DNA of 17,929 bases from Pseudomonadota bacterium (GCA_023432655.1 JAEYUK010000170.1:1-17929); one strand, 5' to 3'; shown: positions 1 through 6,884, numbered from the stretch's first letter. Notes: generated by a model not told the origin, from the sequence alone. Numbers and translations are program-made.

Positions 1-891
1 AATCTGACCTATCTTCAACCGTGTCCAAGACCTATGGGAAGGGCCCTGTGTTTTGTGGCCCCAGATGGCGAAAGGACATTTGCCATCAGTAAAGGTTGTA
101 TGAATGATCTTTCTGTTGAGTACATTCCGGTTGATGTTATCGAAAACTCGGCGGCCCTTTTAATTTCTGCTTATACACTGAGAGATGATAAGTCTCCTAT
201 CTATCACTCAACACTTAGAGCTTTAGAAGTTGCTAAAGCTTCAAATGTTCCAGTGGTTCTGTCTTTAGGAACTAGTGGGTTAGTTCAGGAGAAAAAAGAT
301 CTTCTTTTGGATATTATTTCTAAGTACGTTTCCGTTATTGCGATGAATGAATCTGAAGCTCTGGCCCTCACCGGTATCTCAGATCCATTATTGTCGGCCG
401 AGAAGGCGTTGGATTTTTGTGATATGGTTTTACTAACAGTTGGCTCCCGTGGTCTCTATATCGGTGCCATCACTGATCTCGAACAAGCGCGTCCAACTAA
501 AGAAGCGCTCCATACGAAATCGATCGTTGAGTACAATAAGTTTGAATATTCTCGTGCCCAGAGAAGAAGTGAATGTAAGGAAGTCCTAAAGGTTTACACT
601 CATATTAATCCATTCCGGGGTGGCCCGATGATGATTAAGAACACTAACGGCGCAGGTGATGCCGCTTTAGCAGCAGTTCTCCATGACCTTTCGGCCAATC
701 TCTATCACAAGAACAGAGTTCCAAATTCACCAAAGCATGTGGCGAACTTTTTAACATACTCTTCTATTTCGCAAATCAGTAAGTATGCCAACCGCGTGTC
801 TTTTGAAGTATTGACTCAGAATTCTCCGCGTCTTCTTCGTGGTCTTCCTGAGAGGGAAGATGGTCTAGAAGAAGCCTATTGGGCAAAATAA
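1..891 (+). CDS. gsk: Guanosine/inosine kinase, 5' end outside the window
   Basis: PfkB/ribokinase-family kinase that phosphorylates guanosine and inosine to GMP and IMP with ATP in cytoplasmic purine salvage. The reading frame is open from base 1, with residues before the first ATG at 34 that also fit the family, so the start lies upstream; 296 codons are visible. E. coli Gsk, from memory, is about 434 residues, so roughly the N-terminal third is missing. The PfkB signature TNGAGDAALA, with its catalytic Asp, lies about 80 residues before the end. The C-terminus (VPNSPKH, LTYSSISQISKYANRVSFEV, SPRLLRGLPERED) closely follows the E. coli Gsk tail as I remember it, which separates it from ribokinases and sugar kinases. 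The stop overlaps the ATG of the next gene (TAATG), so the two are probably translationally coupled. No promoter is visible. Confidence 0.88.
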   Translation, partial: NLTYLQPCPRPMGRALCFVAPDGERTFAISKGCMNDLSVEYIPVDVIENSAALLISAYTLRDDKSPIYHSTLRALEVAKASNVPVVLSLGTSGLVQEKKDLLLDIISKYVSVIAMNESEALALTGISDPLLSAEKALDFCDMVLLTVGSRGLYIGAITDLEQARPTKEALHTKSIVEYNKFEYSRAQRRSECKEVLKVYTHINPFRGGPMMIKNTNGAGDAALAAVLHDLSANLYHKNRVPNSPKHVANFLTYSSISQISKYANRVSFEVLTQNSPRLLRGLPEREDGLEEAYWAK

Positions 892-1868
892 TGGCCCAGG
901 ATCAGACGAAGAAAGAGGCCTTGTTTAATGAAGTTAAGGGGTCTCTTTTTGAGTATCTGGTAGCACGGGAAATTGCCTTAAAAGGTGAGGGAGAACTTCT
1001 TTTTCATGAAGGGCTCGATAAGAATTACCTGACAGTCCTCTCACAACAAGACCGGATGGTAAGACAGTTTTATCCGGAAATGCTTCCCTTCCTTAGTCAG
1101 GTCGCAAAACTTGCGGCCTTTGGAATCATTGATTATTTGAAAGTCATCCCAACTGATCCTAGGGTGGTTGGAAAATTTTCTAACTCTTCGTTAGTGGACG
1201 AAATTCATGAAGCTGATCTGATTCTTAAAATTAAAGATGAACGGCTGCCAGTTAGTCTAAAGCTGAATAAAAAGAATGCCTTTGTTAACACCAAGAGTGG
1301 AGGAATTAAGAGCTTTTTTTCTCAATACTTCCCTTTCATTCCTTCCCACGTTCAATTGAATTTTAATCAATTCGTAGATATGGAATTTAACCGCATGGCC
1401 CTTGAGCTTCATGCACTTCATGACCTGGAGTATTCAGGGAATTTTCAGAATTGGGTTAAAAAAGGATATTCAGAGCTTCCGGGCGAGTTAGATGAAGAGT
1501 CGAGAAAGATCTTGAAGGCCTATTATGCCCGCATTGCCTTAGAGATGCACCGGATTTTAGAAGAGGCCCTGGCAAACGGTAGAGAGGAGTTAAAAAAATC
1601 TCTCCCCGTACTTATGGGATTTGGAAATTCTCAAATACTCCAAGTTATATGTTTTCACGATTTCCCTCACGGTAATGACCACACAATCGAGATCCATTCC
1701 TATAAAGAAGTCTCATCTGTACTTGATAAAACTGAGCTTAAGGCATTTGGGGATATTTCGAGTGTAGAATTCACTCTAGGTAATTGGGTTCTTCAGATCA
1801 GAGTAAAACCCATGAATAAGTTTACGACAACTGCGATCAAGATAAATTGTTCTGTAAAACTTAAGTGA
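891..1868 (+). CDS. Hypothetical protein coupled to gsk, weak PD-(D/E)xK-like motif
   Basis: A 325-residue soluble protein with no signal peptide or membrane segment, which I do not recognise confidently. I chose the ATG at 891 because it overlaps the gsk stop (TAATG); an upstream TTG at 879 is possible but less likely. The middle of the protein has E-AD-LIL (about residues 105-112), then PVSLKLNKKNAFVNTKSGG (about 120-138) and a KSFFSQYF segment. An acidic residue on one strand followed by S-x-K on the next, with an early conserved Glu in a KGSLFEYLVAREI helix, resembles the PD-(D/E)xK fold of some type II restriction enzymes and other nucleases, with Ser in place of the usual Asp/Glu. No methyltransferase lies nearby, so a restriction system is not supported. 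The C-terminal third is beta-rich. The gene ends 2 bp from the facing gene. Confidence 0.7.
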   Translation: MAQDQTKKEALFNEVKGSLFEYLVAREIALKGEGELLFHEGLDKNYLTVLSQQDRMVRQFYPEMLPFLSQVAKLAAFGIIDYLKVIPTDPRVVGKFSNSSLVDEIHEADLILKIKDERLPVSLKLNKKNAFVNTKSGGIKSFFSQYFPFIPSHVQLNFNQFVDMEFNRMALELHALHDLEYSGNFQNWVKKGYSELPGELDEESRKILKAYYARIALEMHRILEEALANGREELKKSLPVLMGFGNSQILQVICFHDFPHGNDHTIEIHSYKEVSSVLDKTELKAFGDISSVEFTLGNWVLQIRVKPMNKFTTTAIKINCSVKLK

Positions 1869-1870
1869 CC

Positions 1871-2434
1871 CTAGGCGGCCCAGTGTTTTTTAACCAGTTC
1901 ACTATCCAGTTTCTGGACATCAAACTGATATTCCTTTCTACCAATTAAAGTGTGGGCACAATCAAGCCAGACAGGAGAGTTGGCGGTAGCGATGAAAACA
2001 CATTTTTCTTTCGTAATCTGAAGCAAATTCTTTTTAAAACTTTGAAGATGGAAGGCGGAATAGAGATCTTCATTCATATCAATCAATAAATTCCTGGCCG
2101 GGTTCATTGCCCCTTTTAAATAGCTGACTAAAAAACGCTCCCAGTTTTCAGCATTCGCAGCTTCAATCGTGGGCCGTTTGATCAGATTCATCAAGGCCGC
2201 CCATTCACTGCGGGTTCCTTGTTGGAATTCGCTCCAGTTTTTGAAACCAACTTCCAGTTGTAAGTTCTCCATTAGTGATAAATGAGGATGGAGAGAGTTT
2301 TCGGCCTCGATATAAGAGAAAGTGTGATTCTTTCCAGGGGCGGTAGAACGCAAAAACTGCAATAGATCTTTCAAGACTTTGTTGTCCTGTGTATTTTTTT
2401 GGAAAAGGTAGAATCCGTAGAGATTTGCATCCAT
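1871..2434 (-). CDS. ABC-ATPase-like protein lacking Walker A and other catalytic residues
   Basis: A 187-residue soluble protein. Its layout matches the second half of an ABC nucleotide-binding domain. LHPHLSLMENLQLEVG (about residues 48-63) looks like the segment after the Q-loop. ERFLVSYLKGAMNPARNLLIDMNED (99-123) matches the helix and Walker B strand usually written qRvalAraLl..P.lLLlDEPt. A predicted beta-alpha-beta and switch region (KCVFIATANS, 144-153) follows. The Walker A GxxGxGKS loop is absent, the LSGGQ signature is not visible, the catalytic Glu after Walker B is Met, and the H-loop His is gone. The fold assignment rests on pattern spacing only, and the protein cannot be an ordinary ATPase. 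The start ATG has no good Shine-Dalgarno. It is divergent from the MnmA paralogue with only about 60 bp between starts, and convergent with the upstream gene. Confidence 0.62.
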   Translation of the reverse strand: MDANLYGFYLFQKNTQDNKVLKDLLQFLRSTAPGKNHTFSYIEAENSLHPHLSLMENLQLEVGFKNWSEFQQGTRSEWAALMNLIKRPTIEAANAENWERFLVSYLKGAMNPARNLLIDMNEDLYSAFHLQSFKKNLLQITKEKCVFIATANSPVWLDCAHTLIGRKEYQFDVQKLDSELVKKHWAA

Positions 2435-2483
2435 CCTGAACTTTATCGGGCAAATCGGCGTGGAACCTTACAAGAAACTCCCT

Positions 2484-2489
2484 TATAAT
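2484..2489 (+). promoter_or_regulatory. -10 box (TATAAT) for the MnmA paralogue, leaderless spacing
   Basis: A perfect TATAAT ends 6 nt before the ATG at 2496, so transcription should begin at or next to that ATG. The -35 is weak: GTGGAA at 2460-2465 with an 18-nt spacer. The box lies inside the longer GTG-initiated reading frame, which argues against the GTG at 2460 as the real start. Confidence 0.45.
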
Positions 2490-2495
2490 ACCTCT

Positions 2496-3701
2496 ATGGA
2501 TAAGAAAAAAGAGCTGGAAGGCCTGTATAATTCCGACAAAAAAGATCAGAAAGAAAAGGTCGTGCTGGGACTTTCCGGCAGTATGGACTCTTTAGTTTCT
2601 GCTTATCTGTTGAAAATCCAGAAGTATGAGCTTCTCGCTTATACGGTAGTGACTAGTTCAGATGAGGGTGACCCCGAGGGGGCCCAGCGTTTTTCTTGTC
2701 ACAAGACTCAAGCTCATTTAGATAAACTCAAAGAGTTTTGCCATAAGTTAGGTATTCCCCACCAGGTGATTAAAGCCTCTGAAGAATTTAAAGAGTATGT
2801 TGTCGGCACATGGGCATCGGAAAGGGTTAGCGGTCAGTATGCTAATCCTTGTCTTAATTGTCATGAACTTAGAATGAAACTACTTCATAAAAAAATGATT
2901 GAAGTTGGTGCTCGCTATATGGCCACGGGCCATTTTGCAAAAGTATTTCATCATGAAGCCCATGACTCCGTATTTTTACATACATCAAATGATGAAGAGC
3001 TAGACCAATCTCTTCTTTTAGGGCGACTCCCTAGAGAAATATTAAATTCTTTGATTCTGCCTTTATCAGATCTTGGCCAGAAAGAAGTTTTGAAACTTGC
3101 AGAAAATTTCGGGATCACGCCTTCACAAAAAGAAGTTAAGTTCGGAAAGTGTTTAAGCTTAAATGAGTCTGATTTCATTTCAAAATTAGTTCCTGGGCGT
3201 TTTTTAAATGAAGGAATTTTCAGAGGTGAAGAATCTGAAACGGAGTTTGGAAATCATCAGGGCGTTCAACACTATACCTACGGGCAGTTGGTGGAAGTTC
3301 GCGACCAGGGTAGATTAAGCAAAATGAAAATTGGTAAATTTAATTTTCATACCAAAGAAATAAAATTATTTAACGACGATTTTTTTAAACGTAAAGATCT
3401 TCTCTTGATTGACTGCCAGTTTTCGGAAGATGTTTCATGGATTGAACCTTTAAAAGGCTTCCTTAAAAAAGAAACTCAACAAGAGACAGAGTGCAGAATC
3501 CAGAGGAAAAATTTAAATGCGGTCGCTATAGAGCTTAGTGATAAAGTTCATTTTTCGGAAGGAGAAGTCGTTTCTATCGTCCGTAAAAAAGGGAAAAATG
3601 CCAAAGTTTTTCTCACCGGCAAAGTACAATTTTTAAAAGATAGTGATACGGATGAAGGAGAGGAAAGTGATAAAAAAATTAATTACTCTGTCGATTTTTA
3701 G
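2496..3701 (+). CDS. Divergent MnmA-like tRNA thiouridylase paralogue
   Basis: A 401-residue protein of the MnmA/TrmU family, which adenylates and thiolates U34 of tRNA (2-thiouridine) in the cytoplasm. The PP-loop is SGSMDS (residues 27-32; canonical SGGVDS). NPCLNC (about 117-122) puts a Cys at the first catalytic position. ATGH (143-146), LDQS (169-172) and FGKC (216-219), with the second catalytic Cys, follow in the normal order. The C-terminal barrel is poorly conserved and ends in an acidic tail. Because the core catalytic residues are kept, it is probably active, but the altered PP-loop and extra Cys in NPCLNC suggest a different tRNA or sulfur donor. A canonical mnmA lies about 1.1 kb downstream. 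I chose the ATG at 2496 over the GTG at 2460 because of the -10 box. The 3' end overlaps the next gene by 35 bp. Confidence 0.8.
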   Translation: MDKKKELEGLYNSDKKDQKEKVVLGLSGSMDSLVSAYLLKIQKYELLAYTVVTSSDEGDPEGAQRFSCHKTQAHLDKLKEFCHKLGIPHQVIKASEEFKEYVVGTWASERVSGQYANPCLNCHELRMKLLHKKMIEVGARYMATGHFAKVFHHEAHDSVFLHTSNDEELDQSLLLGRLPREILNSLILPLSDLGQKEVLKLAENFGITPSQKEVKFGKCLSLNESDFISKLVPGRFLNEGIFRGEESETEFGNHQGVQHYTYGQLVEVRDQGRLSKMKIGKFNFHTKEIKLFNDDFFKRKDLLLIDCQFSEDVSWIEPLKGFLKKETQQETECRIQRKNLNAVAIELSDKVHFSEGEVVSIVRKKGKNAKVFLTGKVQFLKDSDTDEGEESDKKINYSVDF

Positions 3702-4770
3702 CCTGGCCTTAAGCGCCGAGGCCCGCTCTCCTTCTACTTATTCCCAACTTAAAAGTGATCTTCAGGGAGTTTCTAAAAGGACTCTCGTAAGTTGGGTTAA
3801 TGAACTGGTAAGTGTTTCTAAGCCTTCCCGCATGGTGGGACTTCCAGGCCATGATAAGGCCCGGGACTATTTGAAAGAAACAATTCTTAAACTCGACAAT
3901 AAAAAGACCGGTAAACTCACGGTAACCTCGGTGGATCCTGTTATCTCATCGGTTAGCGCCTTCTACCAAAAAGACTTCGATGAAAAGATCGAAGGGAAGT
4001 TTCCTAAGAGCAGTCCGGATTACCAAAAGTGGCTGATCTTCACTCAGTCCATGCAAAACCTTGCTCAAAGAAAAGCCTCGGCGAAGGTAGAAAACATTGT
4101 TTGGGAGAAAGCTGGTCTTAATACTCAGAAAGTTCTCGTAGTGACGGCCCATTACGATACCATCTCTCACGATTTGAATTCCCTTTTGGTGAAAGAAGAC
4201 GAGGCCATGCCGGGAGCAAACTACAACGCCAGCGGAGTCGCAGTGGCCTTGGGTCTCATTCAGGTGATGGCAAAATTTGATCTGAACTACTCAGTTCAGG
4301 TGGTTTTTTTAGATTGGCAGGGAATTGGTTTTCACGGGTCTGAGCTCTATGCCAAAGAGTTAAAAAAATCCGGTAAAGAAGTCATGGGAGTCGTGAACCT
4401 CGAGATGCTGGGTCAGGACACGAGCTTTTTCGATAAGACCAAGAAGACAGGAAATATGTCAGTCTATTCCAGAAATAATAGTGGAGAGATCGCTTGGGTT
4501 AAAAAACTCCAGACCCATGGAAGCAAAATGACTCAGAAAGTGGAGTTCGAGCTTAAGCCCAATGACTTTTCAAGTTCGGATAACTTTCGTTTCTGGGAAG
4601 AAGGCTTTTTATCTGCCACTTTCTCTCAGAACTGGGAAGATGACTTTAATCCTAAGTTTTACCAGACTGCCCTCGATACTCCTGAGACCCTGAATCACGA
4701 TACCCTCTGGTATGCATATCAATACCTTGGAGGAGCGGTGATTGCCTCCCTCTTAGATCTTACTAAGTAA
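3667..4770 (+). CDS. Exported M28-family peptidase homologue, metal ligands lost
   Basis: A 367-residue exported protein with the M28 zinc aminopeptidase fold. I chose the GTG at 3667: AAGGAG lies 6 nt upstream, and the product then opens with a clean Sec signal (MIKKL, hydrophobic core, cut near AEA-R). The M28 blocks are in order, but the site is altered. AHYDT (161-165) keeps the first His. GANYNASG (183-190) has Tyr where the bridging Asp of GADDNASG sits. LDWQGIGFHGS (215-225) has Gln-Gly for the Glu-Glu pair. NLEMLG (244-249) has Glu for Asp. FYQTALDT (331-338) has Gln for the last His. I infer a non-catalytic or differently acting periplasmic or secreted protein, perhaps peptide-binding. 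It overlaps the MnmA paralogue by 35 bp and is probably cotranscribed with it. Confidence 0.82.
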   Translation: MIKKLITLSIFSLALSAEARSPSTYSQLKSDLQGVSKRTLVSWVNELVSVSKPSRMVGLPGHDKARDYLKETILKLDNKKTGKLTVTSVDPVISSVSAFYQKDFDEKIEGKFPKSSPDYQKWLIFTQSMQNLAQRKASAKVENIVWEKAGLNTQKVLVVTAHYDTISHDLNSLLVKEDEAMPGANYNASGVAVALGLIQVMAKFDLNYSVQVVFLDWQGIGFHGSELYAKELKKSGKEVMGVVNLEMLGQDTSFFDKTKKTGNMSVYSRNNSGEIAWVKKLQTHGSKMTQKVEFELKPNDFSSSDNFRFWEEGFLSATFSQNWEDDFNPKFYQTALDTPETLNHDTLWYAYQYLGGAVIASLLDLTK

Positions 4771-4779
4771 ATAGGTGAG

Positions 4780-4799
4780 GGCCCTTGGAAAAAAGGGCC
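4780..4799 (+). other. GC-rich hairpin overlapping the mnmA -35 box
   Basis: GGCCCTT (4780-4786) pairs with AAGGGCC (4793-4799) around a 6-nt loop, right after the M28-like gene. No T-run follows, so as a terminator it is weak. The left arm and loop contain the mnmA -35 hexamer, so read-through transcription from upstream and mnmA initiation share the same bases. Confidence 0.5.
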
Positions 4800-4813
4800 A
4801 AATCCGCTATAAA
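4785..4813 (+). promoter_or_regulatory. Sigma70-type promoter of mnmA, leaderless spacing
   Basis: TTGGAA (4785-4790) and TATAAA (4808-4813) are separated by exactly 17 nt, a near-consensus housekeeping promoter. Only 5 nt separate the -10 box from the ATG at 4819, so the predicted transcription start falls on or next to the start codon. No Shine-Dalgarno sequence precedes the ATG. Confidence 0.65.
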
Positions 4814-4818
4814 ACGGC

Positions 4819-5994
4819 ATGGATTTATCTTACAACCCTGAGCTACTTGAAGAGTACGGCATTATTCTTTCTCGCGATCAATATCTCGCTAATGGCGAGA
4901 AAACTGTTGTCGTGGGCATGTCAGGCGGTGTTGATTCTTCAGTGACTGCTTTATTAGTTAAACTTCAGGGGTATAAAGTTCTGGGCCTTTTTATGAAAAA
5001 CTGGGATGAGACAAATCCCGATGGCTCATGCACAGCGGATCAGGACTATCAGGACGTGATTAAAGTCTGTGAGCGTTTGGATATACCATACTACTCCGTC
5101 AATTTTGTTAAAGAGTATTGGGACGGTGTCTTTTCAGAATTCTTAAATGATTACAAGAAGGGATTCACTCCTAATCCGGACATCCTTTGTAACCGCGAAA
5201 TTAAATTTAAAGTTTTTTATCAACGAGCTAAACTTTTAGGTGCTGATTATCTGGCCACAGGTCACTACTGTCAGATTAAAGATGGAGTTCTCACTAAAGG
5301 CGCTGACCTCAATAAGGATCAGACTTACTTTCTGTATGCTGTTCAAAAAGAAGTTTTTAAAGATGTGCTCTTCCCAATTGGGCATCTTCCAAAACCTAAA
5401 GTGAGAGAACTTGCAGCGAAGTTTGATCTGGCCACTTCCACTAAAAAGGATTCCACTGGAATTTGCTTTATCGGAGAGAGGAATTTTAAAGACTTTCTTT
5501 CTCAATACATCACTTCAGTGAAAGGAAACTTTGTTGATGTGAATGGCAAAGTTCTGGGTCAACATGATGGCACTTGTTTCTATACTCTAGGACAACGTAA
5601 GGGGATGGGCATTGGTGGACCAGGGGAGCCTTGGTTTGTGGTAGCTAAGAACTTAGCTTCAAACGAAGTAGTCCTTGCCCAAGGGCAAGATCATCCGGCC
5701 CTCTATGCTGATGGCCTGACTGCAGTAGAACTAAATTGGCTGATAGATTCTCCCAAGGCGTCTTTTAAGTGTAAGGCGAAGATCCGTTACCGTCAGAAAG
5801 AAGAGTCCTGTACGGTAGTGGTGAGTGATGGTGTGGCCAAGGTCACCTTCGATCGTCCTCAGAGGGCCATGACTGAACGTCAGTCAGTGGTCTTTTATGA
5901 TGGCGATAAATGCATTGGTGGGGGAATTATTGAAGAAGTCTCACCTAACTATCATGTTCTGGGAAAAGGCCTACCAGAGGTCTTTACGGTTTAA
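4819..5994 (+). CDS. mnmA: tRNA-specific 2-thiouridylase MnmA
   Basis: A 391-residue canonical MnmA that catalyses the ATP-dependent thiolation of U34 in tRNA-Lys, -Glu and -Gln in the cytoplasm, taking sulfur from a cysteine-desulfurase relay. GMSGGVDSS (33-41) is the PP-loop. TPNPDILCNREIKF carries the first catalytic Cys (124), ATGHY (146-150) and DQTYFLY (167-173) follow, and STGICFIGERNF carries the second Cys (216). The C-terminal part has the expected TLGQRKGMGIGG and RYRQ segments. The N-terminus runs about 25-30 residues ahead of the PP-loop, longer than in E. coli; the ATG is kept because the promoter points straight at it. The 3' end overlaps the opposing small gene by 24 bp, and no cysteine desulfurase is in view. 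Confidence 0.95.
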   Translation: MDLSYNPELLEEYGIILSRDQYLANGEKTVVVGMSGGVDSSVTALLVKLQGYKVLGLFMKNWDETNPDGSCTADQDYQDVIKVCERLDIPYYSVNFVKEYWDGVFSEFLNDYKKGFTPNPDILCNREIKFKVFYQRAKLLGADYLATGHYCQIKDGVLTKGADLNKDQTYFLYAVQKEVFKDVLFPIGHLPKPKVRELAAKFDLATSTKKDSTGICFIGERNFKDFLSQYITSVKGNFVDVNGKVLGQHDGTCFYTLGQRKGMGIGGPGEPWFVVAKNLASNEVVLAQGQDHPALYADGLTAVELNWLIDSPKASFKCKAKIRYRQKEESCTVVVSDGVAKVTFDRPQRAMTERQSVVFYDGDKCIGGGIIEEVSPNYHVLGKGLPEVFTV

Positions 5995-6009
5995 ATCCAG
6001 GCCTTTTTT
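5964..6009. terminator. Possible bidirectional terminator at the mnmA 3' end
   Basis: AAAAGGCCT (5964-5972) pairs with AGGCCTTTT (5999-6007), and T continues to 6009. The loop is long (26 nt) and the element sits inside the 24-bp overlap of two convergent genes, so it could end transcription of both. The long loop lowers confidence. Confidence 0.4.
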
Positions 6010-6186
6010 ATCTGACTCGGGCCGTTTCTTGGGCTCAAATCCCTGACAGTCACCCATTCCCGCGGCCATGACAATGGCGGAAGGACGATCTTTGGATTCA
6101 ATACCATAGCGGCGACAGCCATTTGGGGTCTTGGCGTTCCAGGTGATGTAAAAATGTCGACATTGCGAGCAGTTAGGCTTACTCAT
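5971..6186 (-). CDS. Small four-cysteine protein, probable zinc-binding
   Basis: A 71-residue soluble protein. CSQC (6-9), C24 and C47 are spaced like a small zinc knuckle. The frame HFYITW....P.GCRRYG....RPS..V....G.DCQGFEPK looks like a widespread small family that I have seen only with uncertain names, so I give no function. The C-terminal 20 residues are charged and likely disordered. They are encoded in the overlap with the end of mnmA on the other strand. No obvious Shine-Dalgarno lies before the ATG (upstream: CGCTAAAATGAAGGCATG), although AAGG is 2 nt away. Confidence 0.68.
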   Translation of the reverse strand: MSKPNCSQCRHFYITWNAKTPNGCRRYGIESKDRPSAIVMAAGMGDCQGFEPKKRPESDKKGLDLNRKDLW

Positions 6187-6346
6187 GCCTTCATTTTAGC
6201 GGGTTTTAGTGGGACGGGCGACCAGGCAAGAATGGACTCATGATTAATCTTTGGCCGGCATTAATGTAGACAGCATTGAAAGCTTTACAAGCACCACCTG
6301 ATTTATTCCTAAACTACCAGAAATTTGAGTTTAATACACCCATGAC

Positions 6347-6384
6347 GCCAAGCGCCGGTATCAGGTTGGCCCTGAACCGCTGGC
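6347..6384 (+). other. Bulged hairpin upstream of the small acidic protein gene
   Basis: The 3' arm 6371-6384 (CCTGAACCGCTGGC) can pair without a gap to 6347-6365. The 5' arm bulges out A51, C55-G57 and A60 (last two digits of position), giving 14 base pairs around the loop TTGGC (6366-6370). No T-run follows, so it does not look like a terminator. It lies in the 246-bp gap between the four-cysteine gene and the acidic protein gene, 48 nt ahead of that start codon. It could be a leader structure or small RNA; it matches no riboswitch class I know. Confidence 0.35.
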
Positions 6385-6432
6385 ATAGAATCTGCTGAGT
6401 TAACTATTGGTGAACTGAAACAAAAGGAAGTT

Positions 6433-6747
6433 ATGAGAGCTGGAAGTGACAACCAAATGGAAATCGAAACTTTAAATGTAGTTTCCTTGTTTGGTGGCCA
6501 GACATTAATTCAAGAGGCCCTAATAACTGATCCTATGGAAGCTCTGCTGGAAGAGGCGATGACTCCGGATACACTTGAAGAAGAAGTTATCCTAGCGACT
6601 CCGCGAAAAGTTGTGAGCGAGAGCCAGTTCCCTGATCAATCCATGTATGTCTTGTCCGAACAGCTCAAGACCCTTCGTACCCAATTGAAGCGAATCAATT
6701 TCTATTTAGACGACGTAGAAGATTTGATTCCGGCCAGAAATCGCTAG
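6433..6747 (+). CDS. Small acidic hypothetical protein
   Basis: A 104-residue soluble protein I do not recognise. AAGGAAG stands 2 nt before the ATG at 6433 (AAAAGGAAGTTATG); a second in-frame ATG at 6457 is possible. The middle is strongly acidic (DPMEALLEEAMTPDTLEEE) and the C-terminal 35 residues (QSMYVLSEQLKTLRTQLKRI onward) form a likely amphipathic helix or short coiled coil. There is no signal peptide or cysteine. It stands alone between convergent and tRNA features, with a possible structured leader upstream. The pattern could suit a small adaptor or regulator, but nothing in the sequence says so. Confidence 0.6.
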   Translation: MRAGSDNQMEIETLNVVSLFGGQTLIQEALITDPMEALLEEAMTPDTLEEEVILATPRKVVSESQFPDQSMYVLSEQLKTLRTQLKRINFYLDDVEDLIPARNR

Positions 6748-6800
6748 ACAAACTTGGGCCAAATCCCTTAATTTATACGAACTCCTTTTCCATATTCTGT

Positions 6801-6884
6801 GCCCAGGTGGTGGAATGGCAGACACACTACCTTGAGGTGGTAGCGCTGCGAGGCATGCTGGTTCAAGTCCAGTCCTGGGCACCA
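6801..6884 (+). tRNA. tRNA-Leu (anticodon GAG)
   Basis: The acceptor stem GCCCAGG (6801-6807) pairs with CCTGGGC (6874-6880), followed by discriminator A and an encoded CCA (6882-6884). The anticodon stem CTACC/GGTAG encloses loop TTGAGGT, giving anticodon GAG (6834-6836), which reads CUC and CUU. A long variable arm fits a class II leucine tRNA, and the T arm has GGTTCAAGTCC. A weak promoter, TTGGGC at 6754 with TATACG at 6774, may drive it, though its spacing is poor. A strong terminator follows at 7002. Confidence 0.95.

Noticed and set aside
891..1868. Restriction-modification system
   Set aside because: No methyltransferase or second restriction subunit lies nearby, and the nuclease motif is weak.
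2205..2453. Second minus-strand frame of 82 codons overlapping the ABC-like gene
   Set aside because: It overlaps the ABC-like gene in another frame and has no family-like pattern.
2460..2498. GTG start 12 codons upstream of the MnmA paralogue ATG
   Set aside because: The TATAAT -10 box lies within this extension, so an mRNA starting there could not include the GTG; the ATG at 2496 is preferred.
3643..3669. Longer GTG start for the M28-like gene
   Set aside because: Starting at 3643 puts charged residues ahead of the signal peptide; the GTG at 3667 has AAGGAG 6 nt upstream and a clean signal.
6341..6390. Possible c-di-GMP-I or fluoride riboswitch at the bulged hairpin
   Set aside because: The conserved core bases of those classes are not present; only a generic hairpin can be supported.
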